Shown piece after piece: positions 25,346-34,890 of a stretch of 64,000 bases of DNA (position 1 is its first letter; each line of letters begins with the position of its first letter). Location of the stretch: assembly GCF_918698095.1 (NCBI RefSeq), contig NZ_CAKKLY010000010.1, forward strand, positions 1 to 64,000, in the 5' to 3' direction. Made by a program: the position numbers and the translations under genes. A model generated the notes under the pieces. It did no database searches. It was not told the origin of the DNA and saw nothing but the letters and a program-made list of their open reading frames with translations. The stretch comes from Arthrobacter sp. Bi83 (lineage in GTDB: Bacteria; Actinomycetota; Actinomycetes; Actinomycetales; Micrococcaceae).

Positions 25346-26781
25346 TGGGCCGCGACCTGCAGGAGCAGCGCTTCGGATCCCATCGGGCCGATCAGCTGAA
25401 TGCCCATGGGAAGTCCCGCGTCCGCGCTGCCACCGCCGGTCCAGTGCACCGGGATGCTGACGGCGGGCAGGCCGCAGACGTTCACCATGGAGGACCACGG
25501 GGCGAATTCGCACTGCTTCCGGTAGTCGCCGTCGGCGTCGCCCGCCCATTCCGACGCCGGCCAGTGGCCGTCCCCGTGGGCCGAGCCCGTGAACCAGCCC
25601 ACCGGCCGCGGCGTTTGGGCGAGTGACGGCGTCAGGATCAGGTCCCATTCGGCGTACTGCGCCAGGGTGTCCCGTTGGAACTGGCGCAGGAAGGCGAGGG
25701 ATTCGTTCAGTTTCGCTGCGCTGCGCTGCTGTGCCCGGCGCCGGAAGGTTCGCGTGAGCGGGGCCAGCAAAGCCTCGCGCTGCGGTGCTATCCGGGCCGC
25801 TCCGACGCCGGCCGTCCAGGCCGTGGTGAAGGCGTCCGGATAACGGTTGTCGTAGCGGATGGCGGTCTCGACGACGTCGTGCCCGGCGTCTGTCAGCAGC
25901 CGGGCGCCAGCTGCCAGGGCATCGAGCGCTTCGGGTTCCGGGGTGAACGGGAAGATGGCGGACCACGGGCTGTCCAGGCTCACACCGATCCGCAGCTTGG
26001 GCGGTGCGGCCTTGACGGCTTCCAGGTAGCGGGCGCCGCCCGGTGCCGCGTTCACCGCACTGCCCTCAGGACCCTCCGCAGCCAGCGCGTCGAGCATGAG
26101 CGCCGCGTCCGCGGCGGAGCGCGCCAGCGGTCCTGAAACCACCAGCCCGGCGGGATCGCCGCTGCTTTCCCCCGCCGGAACCAGTCCGCGGCCGGGTTTG
26201 AGTCCCACTAAGCCGCACGCGGCAGCAGGAATCCTGACAGACCCGCCGCCGTCGGACCCCGGCGCGAACGGCAGCAGTTTGGCTGCCACCGCGGCGGCAC
26301 TTCCGCCGGATGAACCGCCCGAGCTGCGGCTCAGCGCGTGCGGATTGCGCGACGGCGGGGCGATGAGGTTCTCGCTGTAGGCCGTCAGCCCGAATTCCGG
26401 AACCTGCGTCTTGCCAAGTGAGATGGCCCCGGCACCCTTTAGTGCCGCGGCGAGGGCGCCGTCGACGGGAGCCGGGCGGCGGTCCAGGGCTGCGCTGCCG
26501 TGCGTTGTGACCACGCCGGCCACGTCGGTCAGGTCCTTGAACGCCAGCGGAACACCATGGAGCGGGGGCAGCTGCTCGCGGGGAAGGCGGGCTTGCAGCT
26601 CATCGGCCGCGGCGGCATCGGCCAGGGCCATGTCCGCGGTGACCGTGATGAACGCGCCCAGCCGGGGATTCGCGGCCTCGATCCGCCGGAGGAAGTGGGC
26701 TGTTGCCTCTCGCGCGGAGAGCTCCCCGGACCGCAGTTCGTCCCTGAGCAGCACCGCTGAGAGGTCGTGGATCTCACTCAA
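25333..26781 (-). CDS. Amidase signature family protein
   Basis: The 482-aa enzyme has the Ser-cisSer-Lys triad region of the amidase signature family: catalytic Lys in PLAFKDLTDV (about residue 81), and SRSSGGSSGGSAAAVAAKLLP (about 153) followed by GSDGGGSVRIPAA, which hold the two Ser. The end VPVHWTGGGSADAGLPMGIQLIGP-like segment is also typical. It hydrolyses a carboxamide to acid and ammonia, but the family is broad and the substrate unknown. It is not GatA, since gatB/gatC are absent and the length differs. Divergent from the rhodanese gene. Confidence 0.9.
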   Translation of the reverse strand: MSEIHDLSAVLLRDELRSGELSAREATAHFLRRIEAANPRLGAFITVTADMALADAAAADELQARLPREQLPPLHGVPLAFKDLTDVAGVVTTHGSAALDRRPAPVDGALAAALKGAGAISLGKTQVPEFGLTAYSENLIAPPSRNPHALSRSSGGSSGGSAAAVAAKLLPFAPGSDGGGSVRIPAAACGLVGLKPGRGLVPAGESSGDPAGLVVSGPLARSAADAALMLDALAAEGPEGSAVNAAPGGARYLEAVKAAPPKLRIGVSLDSPWSAIFPFTPEPEALDALAAGARLLTDAGHDVVETAIRYDNRYPDAFTTAWTAGVGAARIAPQREALLAPLTRTFRRRAQQRSAAKLNESLAFLRQFQRDTLAQYAEWDLILTPSLAQTPRPVGWFTGSAHGDGHWPASEWAGDADGDYRKQCEFAPWSSMVNVCGLPAVSIPVHWTGGGSADAGLPMGIQLIGPMGSEALLLQVAAQLGY

Positions 26782-26969
26782 GGCGGCGCATCCTCCCGGG
26801 CGCGGGCAACGCCCTGTCGCCGGACACGTCGCGGGCCGCGGGAGTGCCGGCTGGCAGGGCTGTTGTCCTTTGCATGATCCAAGAAGCGTAACGTGCCGCC
26901 CGTGGGCCGCGGGGCTGCCCGCTGGCGATACGCTGGTGCTGAGAGCTTGCAGCCGAGGAGAGGACTCCC

Positions 26970-27296
26970 ATGAGCGACTTCGATACCGTCACCGTCAACG
27001 AGGTTCCCGCGGACGCCACCATTCTAGATGTGCGCGAAGACTACGAGTGGGTGGCCGGCCACGCCGAAGGCGCGGTGCACATCCCCCTGGACCAGCTGCC
27101 CGGCCGCATCGATGACCTGGACCCGGACCAGGACCTCTACGTCATCTGCCGCACTGGCGGACGGTCATTCCGGGCCGCCCAGTGGCTGGTCGGCCAAGGC
27201 TACTCGGCCCTCAATGTCGCAGGCGGCATGGACCAGTGGCTCGAGTCCGGCAAGCAGCTGGTCTCGGACAATGGGCTCAAGCCCGTGGTTCTCTGA
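26970..27296 (+). CDS. Single-domain rhodanese-like protein
   Basis: The 108-aa protein has LDVREDYEWVAGHAEGAVHIP near residue 15 and the active-site loop VICRTGGRSFRAAQWL with catalytic Cys about residue 59. It ends with NVAGGMDQWLESG. Such proteins carry persulfide sulfur for thiosulfate or cyanide detoxification or thiolation. Start ATG 26970 has GGAGAGGAC upstream. It stands alone, with pheA 50 bp downstream in the same direction. Confidence 0.92.
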   Translation: MSDFDTVTVNEVPADATILDVREDYEWVAGHAEGAVHIPLDQLPGRIDDLDPDQDLYVICRTGGRSFRAAQWLVGQGYSALNVAGGMDQWLESGKQLVSDNGLKPVVL

Positions 27297-27346
27297 CCCG
27301 CTCGGCCACCGCTGCCCTTCCCCTATATAACTCGTAAGGAATACTG

Positions 27347-28327
27347 ATGTCTGCCTCACGTCCCACCTATACCTTCCTTGGCCCCGAGGGCACGTTCACG
27401 GAGGCGGCGCTGATGCAGGTCCCGGACGCGGCAGACGCCATCCGGGTTCCGTCGTCCAACGTGAACACCGCGCTGGACAAGGTGCGCGACGGATCTGCTG
27501 ACGCTGCAATGGTCCCTATCGAGAACTCCGTCGAGGGCGGCGTTACGGCCACCCTCGATGCCATCGCCACGGGACAGGAACTCCGGATCATCCGCGAGGC
27601 GCTTGTTCCCATCAGCTTTGTCCTCGTGGCGAGGCCCGGCACGGACATTTCTCAGATCCGGCGCGTCTCCACCCACGGCCACGCCTGGGCCCAGTGCAGG
27701 CTGTGGATGGATGCGCATATCCCTGGTGCTGAATACATTCCGGGCTCTTCCACTGCCGCCGCGGCGATGGGCCTCCTGGAGGATGACGCCCACTACGATG
27801 CCGCCATCTGCGCTCCCATTGTTGCCGCGGAACAGCCGGGGCTCCACGTGCTGGCCGAGAACATCGGCGACAACCCCGGTGCTGTGACGCGCTTTGTTCT
27901 CGTAGGGCGTCCCGGCGTTCTTCCAGCCCGGACCGGCGCGGATAAGACCACCGTGGTAGTTCCGCTGCCTGAAGACCGTCCCGGTGCCCTTATGGAGATC
28001 CTGGACCAGTTCGCCACCCGCGGGGTGAACCTGAGTCGGATCGAATCCCGGCCCACCGGGCAGTACCTTGGCCACTATTTCTTCAGCATCGACGCCGACG
28101 GCCATGTGGCGGACGCGCGGGTCGCAGACGCACTTGCCGGGCTGCACCGCATCAGCCCCGCCACGAGGTTCCTCGGCTCCTACGGGCGCGCGGATGCGCA
28201 AAGCCCGGTGGTGGCGCCACATACTTCCGACGAAGCATTCCAGGCTGCGCATGCGTGGGTCGGAGATATTCTCGCGGCGGACTCGCTGGGCTCCGAAATG
28301 ACCGTAAATGCTTCGCCCACAGCGTAG
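27347..28327 (+). CDS. pheA: Prephenate dehydratase
   Basis: The 326-aa protein begins PTYTFLGPEGTFTEAAL and has the PDT signatures PIENSVEGGVTATLD near residue 54 and THGHAWAQCRLW near 105. An ACT domain follows (about residues 207-285) with PGALMEILDQFATRGVNLSRIESRP, which carries the Phe-binding ESRP motif. It makes phenylpyruvate from prephenate and should be inhibited by phenylalanine. There is no chorismate mutase domain, so it is the monofunctional type usual in Actinobacteria. AAGGAA lies upstream of the ATG. Confidence 0.95.
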   Translation: MSASRPTYTFLGPEGTFTEAALMQVPDAADAIRVPSSNVNTALDKVRDGSADAAMVPIENSVEGGVTATLDAIATGQELRIIREALVPISFVLVARPGTDISQIRRVSTHGHAWAQCRLWMDAHIPGAEYIPGSSTAAAAMGLLEDDAHYDAAICAPIVAAEQPGLHVLAENIGDNPGAVTRFVLVGRPGVLPARTGADKTTVVVPLPEDRPGALMEILDQFATRGVNLSRIESRPTGQYLGHYFFSIDADGHVADARVADALAGLHRISPATRFLGSYGRADAQSPVVAPHTSDEAFQAAHAWVGDILAADSLGSEMTVNASPTA

Positions 28328-28420
28328 ACAAATGCCCCTGACGGCACTTCCCTGCCCCTAGGACTGTGCGTATGCTTGCCTGATCAACAAGGGGGGCGGC
28401 CCCAACGAAGGGAGCGGGTC

Positions 28421-28639
28421 ATGTCAGATAGTGCCAGCGCCGACAACGACGGCCAGGGAATGATCGTCAATCCCAAGCCGACCGCTGAAAACCAGGACTG
28501 GGACGGGGACGACGCCGACCGGGCGGACCGCCTGCGCTTCGAAGAGGAACAGGCCATGATCCGCGAGCAGTCCGAGGCCCGTGCAGCCGCCAAGGCCGCC
28601 GAGGCCGCCAAGCATGCTGGAACCGCCAAGTCCGCCTAG
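28421..28639 (+). CDS. Small charged helical protein (72 aa)
   Basis: It starts at ATG 28421 behind GGAG. The first half is Asp/Asn-rich (NPKPTAENQDWDGDDADRAD) and the second half is a long Ala/Glu/Arg/Lys helix (EEEQAMIREQSEARAAAKAA), probably a coiled coil. I do not recognise the family, although short proteins of this composition are common in Arthrobacter relatives. Its stop codon overlaps that of the convergent lipid kinase gene at CTAG (28636-28639). Confidence 0.65.
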   Translation: MSDSASADNDGQGMIVNPKPTAENQDWDGDDADRADRLRFEEEQAMIREQSEARAAAKAAEAAKHAGTAKSA

Positions 28640-29718
28640 GCCTGGCTGCCGCCCGTGCCAATGCCGGGCATGGCCCTGACCCGGATCAGCAGGGATCCGG
28701 GATCCACCTGAACCGTGACTTTAGTGGCTTCTCCGGAGGTGTCGCCGTCCAGTTGTGTGGGCATGGGCTCCGGGCATCTGATGACCACCTTCCCGGAGCG
28801 GTAGACGCTCATCACGGGCAGGTGCCGCTTGTGCTTGAACAGAATCTTCGTGTACATCGCCAGCCAGCCCACGGCGCTTCGCGGGCTCATCACGACGACG
28901 TCCAGCATTCCGTCGTCGATCATGGCCTGGGGGATCAGGTCGATGCCGCCGGGTACGAGTCCGCAGTTGGCGAAGAGGACGCTGCGGATCTTGCGCATCT
29001 GTTCGGGCTGGTCGTCCAGCGAAATCGACACTTTCTTCCGGCGTCCGGGCATGTGCCGGACGCCTGCCTCGGTGTACGCCAGCCAGCCCACGGCACGCTT
29101 TAGCCCGGCATTCGTATCACCCACCACCTCGGCGTCCATACCGATGCCGGCGATAACCAGGAATGCATGGTTGGACGAAGCGCCGGTCGCCGAGTTCTCG
29201 ATGTGCATCCGGGCCGTATCGATGTACCGCTGATGGCCGAAGAGGGCCGTCTGGACGTTGCCGTATAGGTCGTACAGGTCCACGTCCACATTGCGCGCCA
29301 GCAGGTTTCCCGTGCCGAGCGGGATCAGGCCCATCGCCACACCCGTGTGGGCGAGCGACTCAGCCACAACGCGGACGGTGCCGTCACCGCCGCCCACAAG
29401 GACGACATCGGCGCCGTAGTGGAGCGCTGCCTGCACCTGTGAGTGGCCGGGGTCATCCGCCGTCGTCTCAAAAAACCGTGGGGCCTCCCAGCCTGCCGCA
29501 AGGCAGGCGCGCTGGATGGCGGCGCGCGCCTCGGCCGACTTGGCCTTGATGGGGTTCAGAACCACGGCAACACGCTGGCGTTCCAGGCCGTGCGCATGGG
29601 TGTCTTCCCGCACGGCGCTGCGCGCATGCAGGGCCTTGAGGCTGCGCACGCCCCACCAGCTGGAGACGGCGAATGCCAGGGCCCCAGCGATCAGGACGTA
29701 GAGAAGCAAGTCGCTCAT
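28636..29718 (-). CDS. Diacylglycerol kinase family lipid kinase
   Basis: The 360-aa protein has an N-terminal membrane helix (residues 4-22), then the DAGK catalytic domain: [20 protein letters not shown] near 50, [21 protein letters not shown] near 104, and [19 protein letters not shown] near 132. A C-terminal sandwich domain contains [26 protein letters not shown]. Members phosphorylate diacylglycerol, sphingoid or similar lipids. The membrane anchor is an addition to the usual soluble form. The gene is divergent from serS. Confidence 0.9.
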   Translation of the reverse strand: MSDLLLYVLIAGALAFAVSSWWGVRSLKALHARSAVREDTHAHGLERQRVAVVLNPIKAKSAEARAAIQRACLAAGWEAPRFFETTADDPGHSQVQAALHYGADVVLVGGGDGTVRVVAESLAHTGVAMGLIPLGTGNLLARNVDVDLYDLYGNVQTALFGHQRYIDTARMHIENSATGASSNHAFLVIAGIGMDAEVVGDTNAGLKRAVGWLAYTEAGVRHMPGRRKKVSISLDDQPEQMRKIRSVLFANCGLVPGGIDLIPQAMIDDGMLDVVVMSPRSAVGWLAMYTKILFKHKRHLPVMSVYRSGKVVIRCPEPMPTQLDGDTSGEATKVTVQVDPGSLLIRVRAMPGIGTGGSQA

Positions 29719-29840
29719 GGTGCTTCAACACTATCCCGCCAGGCACCGCTCCCAGTTCGGCGGGGCGTCCAGCAACGGGTCCGCAATCGGAGCCCCCGGC
29801 AATCGGGAACAGCGTCCGCGCCGGGCAGCCCGGCATATTC

Positions 29841-29855
29841 GATACTCTTGTCTGG
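29841..29855 (+). promoter_or_regulatory. Likely leaderless promoter of serS (-10 GATACT)
   Basis: GATACT (29841-29846) lies 8 nt before the GTG start. No Shine-Dalgarno sequence is present, so transcription probably begins at or next to the start codon. Confidence 0.45.
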
Positions 29856-31135
29856 TGATCGACGTAAAAGACCTCAGCGAAAATCCGGACAAGTACCGCG
29901 CCAGCCAGCGCGCCCGAGGTGCGGACGAAACCGTGGTGGACGCGATCATCGACGCGGATGCCGCGCGCCGGGCCGCGCTGATCAGCTTCGAAAACCTCCG
30001 CGCTGAACAGAATGTGTTCGGCAAGAAGGTGGCCCAGGCCAAGGGCGAGGAGAAGCAGGCACTGCTCTCTGAGGTCCGCGAGCTCGCCGGTGCCGTCAAG
30101 GCCGCCTCCGCCGAAGCCGACGCCGCGCAGGCCAAGCAGGAAGAGCTGCTGCGTACCATTCCCAACCTCATTGAAGACGGCGTGCCCGAAGGCGGCGAGG
30201 ACGACTACATTGTGGTCAGGACCGTCGGCGCACCCCGCGAATTTCCCGACTTCGAGCCGCGCGACCACCTGGAGATCGGTGAGCTGATCGGCGCAATCGA
30301 CATGGAGCGGGGCGCCAAGGTGTCCGGCTCGCGGTTCTACTTCCTGCGGGGCGTCGGCGCCAGGCTGGAGATGGCGCTGCTGCAGATGGCCATGGACCAG
30401 GCCATCGAGGCCGGCTTTGTCCCCATGATCACGCCCACATTGGTGCGTCCCGAGATCATGCAGGGCACCGGTTTTGATGTGAAGCACGACGCCGAGATCT
30501 ACCGTCTCGCCGAAGACGACCTTTACCTGGTGGGAACCTCCGAGGTGGCGCTGGCCGGGTACCATGCCGACGAGATCCTGGACCTCACGGCGGGTCCCAT
30601 CCGTTTCGCCGGCCAGAGCTCCTGCTACCGCCGCGAGGCCGGATCGCACGGCAAGGACACCCGCGGCATCATCCGCGTGCACCAGTTCAACAAAGTGGAG
30701 ATGTTCATCTACACCACCGTTGAAGAGGCCGCCGCGGAACACGGGCGCCTGCTGGCCTGGGAAGAGGAGATGCTGGCCAAGTGCGAGCTCCCGTACCGCG
30801 TGATCGACACCGCCGCGGGCGACCTCGGCATGTCCGCGGCCCGCAAGTTCGACTGCGAAGCCTGGGTCCCCACCCAGGGCAACTACCGGGAGCTGACCTC
30901 CACCTCCAACTGCACGACATTCCAGGCCCGCCGCCTGAACATCCGCGAACGCGTGCTCAGCGAGGACGGCGCCCCCAAGGGCACCAGGGCTGTCGCCACG
31001 CTCAACGGCACGCTGGCCACCACCCGCTGGATAGTGGCCATCCTGGAGCACCACCAGAACCCGGACGGCTCAGTCAACGTGCCCGCGGCCCTGCAGAAGT
31101 ACCTCGGCGGCCTCCAGGTCCTGCCTGTCCTCTAA
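29855..31135 (+). CDS. serS: Seryl-tRNA synthetase
   Basis: From GTG 29855 the enzyme has 426 aa, the usual bacterial length. It starts [22 protein letters not shown], then an N-terminal long coiled coil for tRNA(Ser) (residues about 30-105). The class II catalytic core has [16 protein letters not shown], motif 2 in [20 protein letters not shown] and motif 3 in [19 protein letters not shown]. The upstream frame back to 29717 overlaps the divergent kinase and is not coding. It charges tRNA(Ser) and tRNA(Sec). Confidence 0.95.
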   Translation: MIDVKDLSENPDKYRASQRARGADETVVDAIIDADAARRAALISFENLRAEQNVFGKKVAQAKGEEKQALLSEVRELAGAVKAASAEADAAQAKQEELLRTIPNLIEDGVPEGGEDDYIVVRTVGAPREFPDFEPRDHLEIGELIGAIDMERGAKVSGSRFYFLRGVGARLEMALLQMAMDQAIEAGFVPMITPTLVRPEIMQGTGFDVKHDAEIYRLAEDDLYLVGTSEVALAGYHADEILDLTAGPIRFAGQSSCYRREAGSHGKDTRGIIRVHQFNKVEMFIYTTVEEAAAEHGRLLAWEEEMLAKCELPYRVIDTAAGDLGMSAARKFDCEAWVPTQGNYRELTSTSNCTTFQARRLNIRERVLSEDGAPKGTRAVATLNGTLATTRWIVAILEHHQNPDGSVNVPAALQKYLGGLQVLPVL

Positions 31136-31146
31136 CCCCGCCGGCG

Positions 31147-31198
31147 ACACCGGGTAAACACTCACACCGGGGAAAAGCTGTGAATATTTACCCGGTGT
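31147..31198 (+). terminator. Hairpin downstream of serS (12-bp outer stem, nested arms)
   Basis: ACACCGGGTAAA (31147-31158) pairs with TTTACCCGGTGT (31187-31198). Inside the 28-nt loop TCACA and TGTGA can pair again, and a GTGAA/TTCAC pair overlaps the right arm. It probably ends serS transcription, but the nested arms could also be an operator for the HAD gene. Confidence 0.5.
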
Positions 31199-31259
31199 TC
31201 ACACAGTGCTGTGGCCTGCGTCCTAGCGGGTGTCAGGGGTGTCTGCTGTACTAGGAGGC

Positions 31260-32105
31260 ATGACTACAATGACTGAATCCTCAGCCGCTGGCATCGAAGA
31301 CCAGCGAGAAACCCCGCAGAAACTCATGATCGCGCTGGACGTGGACGGCACCCTCGTTGACCACGACGGCCACATGTCCGCCCCTGTCCGCGAAGCCGCG
31401 CAGGCCGTGGTGGCAGCAGGCCATGAGGTCATGATCGCCACCGGCCGTTCGCTCAACGCCACCCTTCCGGTGATTGAGCAGATCGGCATCGACCGCGGCT
31501 ACGCCGTCTGCTGCAACGGCGGCGTCACGCTGCGCCTGCATCCCGAGCTGACAGACGGCTACGAGATCATCCACAAGGCCACCTTCGACCCCGGCCCCGC
31601 GCTGCGCGCCCTCCGCAAGCGGCTCCCCTCGGCCAAATACGCCCTGGAGGTTGAGGACGGCAACTTCCTGTCCACTGAGCGGTTCCAGGATGCCAGCTTC
31701 GGAGTCGAGGCCATTGGCACCGACTTCCAGACCATGCTTGAGGCCACCGCGGTCCGCGTGGTGGTGTTCAGCGCCGAGAACACCCCGGAAGAGTTCAACG
31801 AGGCCATCCAGCACATCGGCCTCGCCGGCGTGACCTATTCGGTTGGCTGGACGGCCTGGCTGGACATAGCTGCAGCCGGAGTCACAAAGGCCAGCGCCCT
31901 CGAAAAGCTCCGCAGCAGCCTTGGCGTGGACGCCTCATGCACCGTGGCCATCGGCGACGGCCGCAATGACATCGAGATGCTCACCTGGGCGGGCCGCGGC
32001 GTTGCCATGGGCCAGGCCCCCGAGGAAGTGGCCGCCGCCGCGGATGAGGTCACCAAGTCCGTTTACGACGACGGCGCCGCCCACGTTCTGCGCAGTCTGC
32101 TGTAA
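31260..32105 (+). CDS. HAD superfamily IIB (Cof-type) phosphatase
   Basis: The protein has 281 aa from ATG 31260, or 278 aa from ATG 31269. AGGAGG (31253-31258) is better spaced for the second (10 nt against 1 nt). Motif I is DVDGTLVDHDG, motif II is ATGRSLNAT, the Lys of motif III lies in VTKASALEKL and motif IV is GDGRNDIEMLTWAGRG. It is a second Cof-type phosphatase, clearly distinct from the one at 10322. Substrates are likely sugar phosphates. Confidence 0.88.
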   Translation: MTTMTESSAAGIEDQRETPQKLMIALDVDGTLVDHDGHMSAPVREAAQAVVAAGHEVMIATGRSLNATLPVIEQIGIDRGYAVCCNGGVTLRLHPELTDGYEIIHKATFDPGPALRALRKRLPSAKYALEVEDGNFLSTERFQDASFGVEAIGTDFQTMLEATAVRVVVFSAENTPEEFNEAIQHIGLAGVTYSVGWTAWLDIAAAGVTKASALEKLRSSLGVDASCTVAIGDGRNDIEMLTWAGRGVAMGQAPEEVAAAADEVTKSVYDDGAAHVLRSLL

Positions 32106-32159
32106 CGCCGGCTGCCACCGAGCAACTGGCACCGACGTTCGGCAAATGGCTGCGCCGGT

Positions 32160-34382
32160 TCAGTCAGGCCTCCTGCGCTCCGCCGCCCAGACAGCCAAGG
32201 CCGCGCGACTGTGCAGTCCCAACTTCGTCAGGGCATGCGCGACGTGGTTCTCGACGGTACGCGCCGAGAGCGAGAGCTGCGCCGCGATCGACACGTTGCC
32301 GAGACCTCGGCGCACAAGCTCGGCGATCTCGAGTTCGCGGGGCGTCAGTATGTCCGGCTGCAGCCCGCCGCCGACGGCCCGGAGCTCCGCCGCGGCCTCC
32401 GCGAATGAGAGCTTCTCCCCGGCTTCCCACGCGACCGCGAAGCTGTGCGGTCCGAGCAGCAGCTCCGCGGTCGACTGTACTTGGGCGAGGTCCGCAAGCG
32501 CGATCTCGTGGAACCTCCCCCCGGCCCCCTCCCGACGCGTGGTCGCGGCGGCCGCCCGCACCGCCGTCGTCGGGTCCCGCGTCACAGTCAGCGCCGCGAG
32601 GCGGGCGAGCGCGACGCCGCGGTAGGAAATGTCCCCCACTCGGGCGAAGGCGTCCACCCCTTCGAAAAGCCTGGCCCGGCCCACCACGGTGCGGCCCAGA
32701 TTCGACTCGGCGAGGCCCAAGTAGGTGAGGATCTGACCTTGGGCCCAGAGGTCCCGCGCGTCGACGGCAAGGTCCACAGCCTCATGGAGGATGCCGATCG
32801 CCTCCTCGTCGCGACGGGCCCACACCGCCGCCATACCCAGCATGCCGACGGCCCTGCTCCGTCCGGCCGCATCGCCGAGCTTCGTATAGACATCCAGAGC
32901 CGCCCGGCACGACTCCACTGAACCCTCGGTGTCTTTGGCAAGACATCGGGCGATGGCCTGGTAGAAGAAGGCGGATCCTGCCCCTGCCGAATCCCGTTCG
33001 AGGATGGCGAGCGCCTCCGCAGCCAGCCGGTTCCCGGCCTCGGTCTCCTGCCGCGACGTGTGGCAGACGGAAGCGGTTACAAGCCCTTCGGCGCGCGCCT
33101 CATCAGCGATTGGATGACGTTCCAGAAGACCGATGGCCCGGGAGAGCCCTTCGTCCTGGGCATTGCGGAACCACAGCTCGCGCGTCGCGCCCATGAGCCG
33201 AAGGCCTTCGGCAGGTGCGGCGACGACCGCGAAGTCGAGAGCCGCCCGGAGATCGGGCAGGCGATCGACGGCTTGCCCGTTGCGTGAGCTCTCCATCACG
33301 CTCAATGGCCGGTCGGTACCGAACTCTGCCGCGATCCACGCTAGGTGGCGCCTCTGCACCCCCTCGAGCCGTCCGGCGTCGAGCCCCTCGCGAGCGAACT
33401 CGCGCAGGCTCTCGAGAAGGCGGAAGACCGTGTGGCCGGCACTGTCGACGGATGGCTGGAGCAGGGATCGGGCGACGAGGTCTTCTAGGTCCTCGAGTGA
33501 CGCACCCGCGACGGCGGCCACCGCCCGTGCGTCGAACGGGCTCGCGAAGACGGCGCATGCCTCGAACGCAGCGCGCTCGCGCTCCCCCAGCGCGTCCACG
33601 CTTGTAGCGATGCAGGCCCGCAGGCTGCGATGGCGGGCCGGCCCTGTGGCAGATCCGGATCCAAGGGCACGCAGGCGGCGCTCGAGCAGCGGCAGCATCT
33701 CCGCCGGCGTCATGACGGACATGCGAGCGGCTGCCAACTCAACGGCCAGCGGCAGCCGGTCCAGGCGCGCGCACAGCTCCCGGGACGCGGAGCGGGACTC
33801 CATGGAGAACGAAAGCGACGGTCGCACCGCTAGCGCGCGCTCCCAGAAGAGAGTCTCGGCATCGTCGTCGAGCATGGGCCCCACCGGGACGATACGCTCG
33901 CCCGCGACGTGGAGGGGCTGTCGGGTCGTGACCAGGACGGTACATTCCACGGCCGCTTCGAGGAGCTCGGCCACGAGCGCAGCCGTCTCCTCAAGGACAT
34001 GCTCGGTGTTGTCCAGCACGAGGAGCACCCGCTCTCCGCCGTCGAGCCACCACAGGATCGCGTCGAGGGCACCCTCCCTCTTGACGCCGCGAAGTCCCAT
34101 GGCCTCTGCTACCGCGAGCGCCACCGGGGCGCCCTCGGGGATACGGGTGAGGTCGACGAATACCGGATGGCCAAAGCGGTCGCCGGCGGCGTGCACCGCG
34201 GCGAGGGCTATGCGTGTCTTCCCGACGCCACCGGGTCCGGCGAGCGTCACGAGGCGGCTCGACAGGAGAGCGTCGGTGACAGCGGCGAGTTCGGCAGTGC
34301 GACCAACGAAGCTGCTCCCAGACGCCGGGAGACGCCCGGGGACCCGCGTCTTGGGTGCCGTGGGGAGGGTTCTCCTGGCCAT
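32160..34382 (-). CDS. Large ATP-binding LuxR-family regulator (LAL/SARP-like ATPase type)
   Basis: The 740-aa protein starts at ATG 34382 (MARRTLPTAPKTR). It has an NB-ARC/AAA-type ATPase domain with Walker A GPGGVGKTRIALAAV (about residue 45), Walker B RVLLVLDNTEHVLE (about 118) and sensor VLVTTRQPLHVAGER. Helical TPR-like repeats fill about residues 370-650, and the C-terminal LuxR helix-turn-helix is LTPRELEIAELVRRGLGNVSIAAQLSLSARTVENH (in part). GATACT lies 6 nt before the ATG, so the transcript may be leaderless. It is divergent from a tiny membrane protein across a 144-bp region with a direct repeat, which is its most likely target. Confidence 0.9.
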   Translation of the reverse strand: MARRTLPTAPKTRVPGRLPASGSSFVGRTAELAAVTDALLSSRLVTLAGPGGVGKTRIALAAVHAAGDRFGHPVFVDLTRIPEGAPVALAVAEAMGLRGVKREGALDAILWWLDGGERVLLVLDNTEHVLEETAALVAELLEAAVECTVLVTTRQPLHVAGERIVPVGPMLDDDAETLFWERALAVRPSLSFSMESRSASRELCARLDRLPLAVELAAARMSVMTPAEMLPLLERRLRALGSGSATGPARHRSLRACIATSVDALGERERAAFEACAVFASPFDARAVAAVAGASLEDLEDLVARSLLQPSVDSAGHTVFRLLESLREFAREGLDAGRLEGVQRRHLAWIAAEFGTDRPLSVMESSRNGQAVDRLPDLRAALDFAVVAAPAEGLRLMGATRELWFRNAQDEGLSRAIGLLERHPIADEARAEGLVTASVCHTSRQETEAGNRLAAEALAILERDSAGAGSAFFYQAIARCLAKDTEGSVESCRAALDVYTKLGDAAGRSRAVGMLGMAAVWARRDEEAIGILHEAVDLAVDARDLWAQGQILTYLGLAESNLGRTVVGRARLFEGVDAFARVGDISYRGVALARLAALTVTRDPTTAVRAAAATTRREGAGGRFHEIALADLAQVQSTAELLLGPHSFAVAWEAGEKLSFAEAAAELRAVGGGLQPDILTPRELEIAELVRRGLGNVSIAAQLSLSARTVENHVAHALTKLGLHSRAALAVWAAERRRPD

Positions 34383-34426
34383 GCCATCAGTATCTGCGGG
34401 GCGAAGGAAGGGTGTCCAGCCCCCAA

Positions 34427-34448
34427 ATGAGTAGGCACTTGAGTAGCC
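34427..34448. promoter_or_regulatory. 12-bp-spaced direct repeat in the LAL / small-membrane-protein promoter
   Basis: ATGAGTAGGC (34427-34436) and TTGAGTAGCC (34439-34448) match at 8 of 10 positions. They sit in tandem between the divergent starts and could bind the LuxR-type domains side by side. A further repeat GAAGGGCAT occurs twice just before the small gene. Confidence 0.4.
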
Positions 34449-34526
34449 GCCCCGATGTCTCGGCCAGCCCTCGAAACCTAATATGAAGGGCATCAGGAAG
34501 GGCATACAGACCGAAAGGAGCCCGCC

Positions 34527-34775
34527 ATGTACGCCACAGCACCAACCCCGACCCGGGCACCCGCACCGCCGACGGTGCACGAGCGGGCCGTCATCACGTG
34601 GGTCGCGATCTTCCCGCTCGTCGCGCTCAGCCAGTGGGCGCTCACACCGTTGATCGGGCCATTGCCACCTGTGCTCCGGGCCCTCGCGGTCACGCTCGTC
34701 GTCGTCCCCGTCGCCGTATACCTCGTCGTCCCCCGCCTGATTGCGACGTATCTGCGGCTTGCGCGCCGGCGGTAA
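34527..34775 (+). CDS. Small two-helix membrane protein (82 aa)
   Basis: It starts at ATG 34527 behind AAAGGAGCCCGCC, a strong ribosome binding site. A Pro/Thr/Ala-rich N-terminus (MYATAPTPTRAPAPP) is followed by two membrane helices, VITWVAIFPLVALSQWAL and ALAVTLVVVPVAVYLVVPRL, and a basic end RLARRR. I do not recognise its function. The 144-bp divergent gap to the LuxR-type ATPase suggests regulation by it. Confidence 0.7.
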   Translation: MYATAPTPTRAPAPPTVHERAVITWVAIFPLVALSQWALTPLIGPLPPVLRALAVTLVVVPVAVYLVVPRLIATYLRLARRR

Positions 34776-34890
34776 CGCATACCCGCTTGACCAGCCAATT
34801 TATTGTGTGCGCTCCACTACGAGGCACGAGCGGGTTCAACGCGGCAGAACCAGTGCAACGCAAAGAAGCCTTACGGCAGCCACGGGGGCG

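Noticed and set aside
29468..31054. 528-aa open frame on the minus strand
   Set aside because: Antisense to serS, no domain signature.
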